DNA of 8,940 nt from an uncultured Bacteriovorax sp. (lineage in GTDB: Bacteria > Bdellovibrionota > Bacteriovoracia > Bacteriovoracales > Bacteriovoracaceae): assembly GCA_943914745.1 (NCBI GenBank), contig CALUDF010000112.1:1-8940 (forward strand), read 5' to 3'. Shown here piece after piece: positions 6,264-8,940 of the stretch. The notes beneath the pieces are model-generated. The model was not told the DNA's origin. It ran no database searches and worked only from the letters and a program-made list of their open reading frames with translations. Numbering within the stretch: the first letter of the stretch is position 1; every line of letters begins with the position of its first letter. The position numbers were made by a program, and so were the translations under genes.

Positions 6264-7607
6264 ATGGCCCAGGTGATTTTAATTGAAAGTAATAAGACGA
6301 TGAACGACCTTATTTCAGTCAACCTGACCACCTACTTAGGCGTAGACCTCATTCATAGAAAAAGTGCTCAAGAGACCATCAACCTGTTATCCATTCTCCC
6401 AAGCATTGACCTCATCATTACAAATTTCAAAATTGATGGTGAAGACACGGCAAACGTCATTAACCAATACCTGATTGATAACAAATTGGAGATTGGCCTT
6501 ATCACCTTAGGTGGCAGTGTCGCTAAAAGCACTGATCACACCGTGGCCATCGATAACGACAAAGATTGGGAGAAAGTCATTCAGACCTCGGCAAAGATGC
6601 TGGGAATAAGTGATGCAATCCTGACTAAAAGAGTTGTTCCCGATTACGTCTCGGTTCCCGTTCGCTACTTTGTAAATTTAGATTCAGTGAACTGTGATGT
6701 CTTTATTCGCATTAAGAAATCCCCTACAGAATTCCAATACGTCAAAAGAATCCATAATGGCGACTCATTTTCTAAAGAGTCCATTCTTCGCTATATCGAT
6801 CAGGGTCTCGAATCTTTCTATGTCCCGCGCGAGCACCATAAGAACTTTGCCATTTTCCTATCTAATCGCCTGGTAGATAAAATAGAGACTCCCAACATGG
6901 ATGAGACTCAAAAGATACAGATCATGGGAGAGTCTTACGACATTGCCACCAAAGAAATCATCAAGCTGGGCTTTAACAGCGAGACCGTTCAGTTAACTGA
7001 TACGATCATCGCTAACATGATTAAGAATTTTGAGAAGTCCCCGGAGATGTCTAATCTCCTTCATAAAGTGATTAACTCCAAGACAGGCTCTCTCTACCAA
7101 AGAAGCCACATGACCTCTGTCGTGGCCTGCGAGGTTATCAAGAATTTGAAATTTGCAGACCCAAACGCTAATGAGAAAGTCTCTTTTGCCTCATTTTTTC
7201 ACGATATCATGCTCACAGACCGCGAAGACCTCTCAAAGATCAATTCATTTGAAGAACTAGAGAAAGCCCACCTGAACGAATCCGACTGGGACCTGGTTTT
7301 CAACCACGCCTATGAATCGGCCCAATTAATTAAAAACCACCCGGAAGCCCCGGTGGGAGTTGATGAGATCATCCGCCACCACCATGGAGCTTTTAATGGA
7401 AAAGGCTTCTCTAACTCCATTGACAAGCTTCCTGTGCTCTCAAAAATATTTATTGTCTCCCATAACTTCATCCTGGAACTCATGTCCTTCAAGGAAACTG
7501 GTGGGGCTCCCAAACCAATCACCGAAGAGTTATTCAAGCGTTACCCTGGTCCCGATATGGCCATTATCATCAAGGCGCTCGAGCGCACCCTAAAAAAGAA
7601 GAAATAA
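6264..7607 (+). CDS. Pseudo-receiver plus HD-GYP-like domain protein
   Basis: The preferred product is 447 residues. Residues 1-115 resemble a receiver domain (VILIESNK; IDLIITNF), but the phosphoacceptor position holds N54 and the conserved Lys is not evident, so phosphorylation is unlikely. A middle region (about 125-205) contains YIDQGLESFYVPREH and links to an HD domain. Residues 280-445 follow HD-GYP order: H282, H313-D314 in FFHDIM, H348 in FNHAYESA, then HHHGAFNGKGF (372-382). HD-GYP enzymes hydrolyse cyclic di-GMP. Here HDIGK reads HDIML, the GYP triplet reads GFS, and the later VAD motif reads IVSH, so activity may be lost or altered. The ATG at 6264 is chosen because AAGGA (6254-6258) lies 5 nt upstream; an in-frame ATG at 6258 overlaps that site. 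It could be a c-di-GMP phosphodiesterase, another HD phosphohydrolase or a binding-only relative. Confidence 0.82.
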   Translation: MAQVILIESNKTMNDLISVNLTTYLGVDLIHRKSAQETINLLSILPSIDLIITNFKIDGEDTANVINQYLIDNKLEIGLITLGGSVAKSTDHTVAIDNDKDWEKVIQTSAKMLGISDAILTKRVVPDYVSVPVRYFVNLDSVNCDVFIRIKKSPTEFQYVKRIHNGDSFSKESILRYIDQGLESFYVPREHHKNFAIFLSNRLVDKIETPNMDETQKIQIMGESYDIATKEIIKLGFNSETVQLTDTIIANMIKNFEKSPEMSNLLHKVINSKTGSLYQRSHMTSVVACEVIKNLKFADPNANEKVSFASFFHDIMLTDREDLSKINSFEELEKAHLNESDWDLVFNHAYESAQLIKNHPEAPVGVDEIIRHHHGAFNGKGFSNSIDKLPVLSKIFIVSHNFILELMSFKETGGAPKPITEELFKRYPGPDMAIIIKALERTLKKKK

Positions 7608-7649
7608 TTACAAAACTCTTCCCTAAATTCTTTCCTAAAGGAATAATAC

Positions 7650-7671
7650 ATTTGGGTAATCTTGCCCAAAT
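7650..7671 (+). other. Leader hairpin just upstream of the hydrolase ribosome-binding site
   Basis: ATTTGGG (7650-7656) and CCCAAAT (7665-7671) pair perfectly around an 8-nt loop. The stem ends two bases before the GAGGAAG ribosome-binding site (7673-7679). There is no T-run, so termination is unlikely. It could tune translation or serve as a protein-binding inverted repeat, for example for the co-encoded XRE protein; both are guesses. Confidence 0.4.
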
Positions 7672-7686
7672 CGAGGAAGTTCTTTT

Positions 7687-8520
7687 ATGAAGAAGTTTTC
7701 GGCCTACGGACAGTCACTTAACTACATTGAGAAAAATGAATCACAGGAGCGAACTCTGCTCTTTATTCATGGCAATTCTCATAGTCTAAAGTCATTTTCA
7801 GCACAAATGAATGCCTTGGAGTTACAAAACTTCCGTCTTATTGCCGTAGATCTGCCCGGGCATGGAGATTCCTCCAAAGAGGGTCCTTACAGTTTAAAAC
7901 AATTCGGACTGCTCCTCTCGGAATTTATCAACACGCTTGGCTTAAACAATATTCTACTTATTGGACATTCGTTAGGCGGCCACGTCGCCATTAATGTTCT
8001 AAAACATATTCAACCAGACGGACTCTTTCTCTTTGCGGCACCTCCATTAAAAAAGCCTTTTGATTCAACAGCATTCATCGCTAATCCCAATGGAATCGCC
8101 TTGAGTTTAGAGACGCCTACGCCTGCTCAAGTTGAACTTCTCATGGACGAATTAAGCTATAGTGGAGCTCAAAAGAACCAAGCAACCGAAGACTTTTTGA
8201 AGACTGACCCTAGGTTTCGCACTGATATTTTGAATGACGTCATATCTAACATCCACGAAGACGAAATAAACTTGATCAATTCTTTTTATGGCGATGTGAT
8301 GTTTTTAGTGGCAAGTAAAGAGAGCTTGATTAATAATAATTATATTAGGAATTTGTTAAGAAACATCCAAATTGAAGAAATCGAGGCTGGGCACTCTCCA
8401 CAAATAGAGAAAGCGGCTATGTTTAATGAGGTTGTGGCAAATTTTGCAAATAAAGTTTTTGAGAAAAAGTATCTTCTAAATAATGTGAAAATTAACCAAT
8501 ACGAGAGTCATTCATGGTAA
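7687..8520 (+). CDS. Alpha/beta-fold hydrolase
   Basis: The 277-residue protein has the order of a serine alpha/beta hydrolase: LLFIHGNSHS with the oxyanion HG (28-29), LIAVDLPGHGDSS (51-63), the nucleophile elbow LIGHSLGGH with S95, and H236 in EAGHSPQIE as the catalytic histidine. The usual acid after strand 7 is not a clear Asp: VASKESLIN (208-216) offers E212 instead. No signal peptide is present, so it should be cytoplasmic. Substrate cannot be read from the sequence; esters, lactones and C-C bonds are all possible in this fold. ATG 7687 is supported by GAGGAAG at 7673-7679. The last 7 bases overlap the start of the XRE-type gene, suggesting translational coupling and a shared function. 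The C-terminus (about 255-277) extends beyond the usual fold and is polar. Confidence 0.88.
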   Translation: MKKFSAYGQSLNYIEKNESQERTLLFIHGNSHSLKSFSAQMNALELQNFRLIAVDLPGHGDSSKEGPYSLKQFGLLLSEFINTLGLNNILLIGHSLGGHVAINVLKHIQPDGLFLFAAPPLKKPFDSTAFIANPNGIALSLETPTPAQVELLMDELSYSGAQKNQATEDFLKTDPRFRTDILNDVISNIHEDEINLINSFYGDVMFLVASKESLINNNYIRNLLRNIQIEEIEAGHSPQIEKAAMFNEVVANFANKVFEKKYLLNNVKINQYESHSW

Positions 8521-8940
8521 GTAAAGAAACAAACTACAGCATCGCAGCCCTTTTTAAATCAACTAGAAAATTCCACCGTCTTCAACAGACAGAATTTTCG
8601 GCCATCCTGGGAGTGACTCAGGGAACTATTTCAAAAATTGAAGCGGCAGCCATGAGCCCGGAGCTAGGATTGTGGTTTAGGTTTTTAAGAGCTTTCAACA
8701 TCCAGGACCCTTATTGTTTTACTTATAATGGAATCGAGTTTGATGAGACTGCTTTTCAAAAGTTGAAAACTGACGGATCTTCATTGGCTCCAGGGTTTGA
8801 TTTCTCAAAAAGCAATTACATCTTCAACGTAAGAAAGATTCGCCCACTTTATGATTTCCTGGTTCAAAACCACAGCAAAAACTTTGAGGCTTTCCTAAAA
8901 ACTAATAAAATCTCCAAGGAAATCTTCTTCATCTTAAACC
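8514..8940 (+). CDS. XRE-type helix-turn-helix protein, N-terminal part (runs off right edge)
   Basis: The frame opens at ATG 8514, inside the end of the hydrolase gene (the overlap reads ATGGTAA), and stays open for 142 codons to the edge. Residues about 10-63 form an XRE/Cro-type helix-turn-helix: LFKSTRKFHRLQQTEFSAIL, then LGVTQGTISKIEAA, with the recognition helix around TQGTISKIE (35-43). The following part (64-142) is not recognised; it has aromatic and Lys-rich segments such as RKIRPLYDFLVQNHSKNF and may be a sensing or dimerisation region. GAGAG (8503-8507) is a usable ribosome-binding site 6 nt upstream, and the stop/start overlap suggests coupling to the hydrolase. It probably regulates this operon or nearby genes, though no operator was identified with confidence. 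Confidence 0.85.
   Translation, partial: MVSKETNYSIAALFKSTRKFHRLQQTEFSAILGVTQGTISKIEAAAMSPELGLWFRFLRAFNIQDPYCFTYNGIEFDETAFQKLKTDGSSLAPGFDFSKSNYIFNVRKIRPLYDFLVQNHSKNFEAFLKTNKISKEIFFILN

Noticed and set aside
1..8940. CRISPR array, tRNA or rRNA genes, insertion sequences
   Set aside because: Reading both strands showed no regularly spaced repeats, no cloverleaf with a CCA-type end, no rRNA-like segments and no transposase.

Overview
The window looks like a piece of chromosome from a low-to-mid GC, Gram-negative, signalling-rich bacterium. The best guess is a member of the Bdellovibrionota/Bacteriovoracales (Bacteriovorax/Peredibacter-like). That rests on the AT-leaning, Lys/Ser/Asn-rich coding style, the exported lipoprotein and secreted Cys-rich protein, the degenerate receiver domains and the HD-GYP-like protein. 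It is an inference from style, with no marker gene to prove it. No rRNA, tRNA, CRISPR array, insertion sequence or prophage block was seen.

Layout, left to right. (1) Bases 1-620, minus strand: the N-terminal 206 codons of a membrane sensor with a MASE1 domain; its output domain lies outside the window. (2) Bases 621-983: a 360-base gap with no convincing gene. It holds a perfect 15-bp inverted repeat with a 6-nt centre (726-761), a weak plus-strand promoter-like sequence and a clear intrinsic terminator (938-972). (3) Bases 984-1784, minus strand: a two-receiver response regulator without an output domain. (4) Bases 1864-2853, plus strand, divergent from it: a complete tyrosine recombinase. 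(5) Bases 2967-4694, plus strand: a large secreted protein of unknown function with ten cysteines and a helical charged C-terminal half. (6) Bases 4697-5392, minus strand: a small lipoprotein of unknown function; the two stop codons lie two bases apart. (7) Bases 5437-6219, plus strand: a stand-alone MnmD-type (DUF752) tRNA wobble-uridine methyltransferase. (8) Bases 6264-7607, plus strand: a pseudo-receiver/HD-GYP-like protein. (9) Bases 7687-8520 and 8514-8940, plus strand: an alpha/beta hydrolase overlapping by 7 nt an XRE-type DNA-binding protein that runs off the right edge.

The genes do not form one pathway. Two themes recur: signalling (MASE1 sensor, double receiver, HD-GYP-like protein, XRE regulator) and the cell envelope (secreted Cys-rich protein, lipoprotein). 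The only tight transcriptional unit is the hydrolase/XRE pair; mnmD and the HD gene lie 44 nt apart and may be co-transcribed or separated by an internal promoter. I found no clear evidence of a new defence, mobile or biosynthetic system. The items most worth a second look are the perfect palindrome near the recombinase gene, the unrecognised ten-cysteine secreted protein, the HD-GYP-like protein whose signature residues are altered, and the hydrolase/XRE pair.
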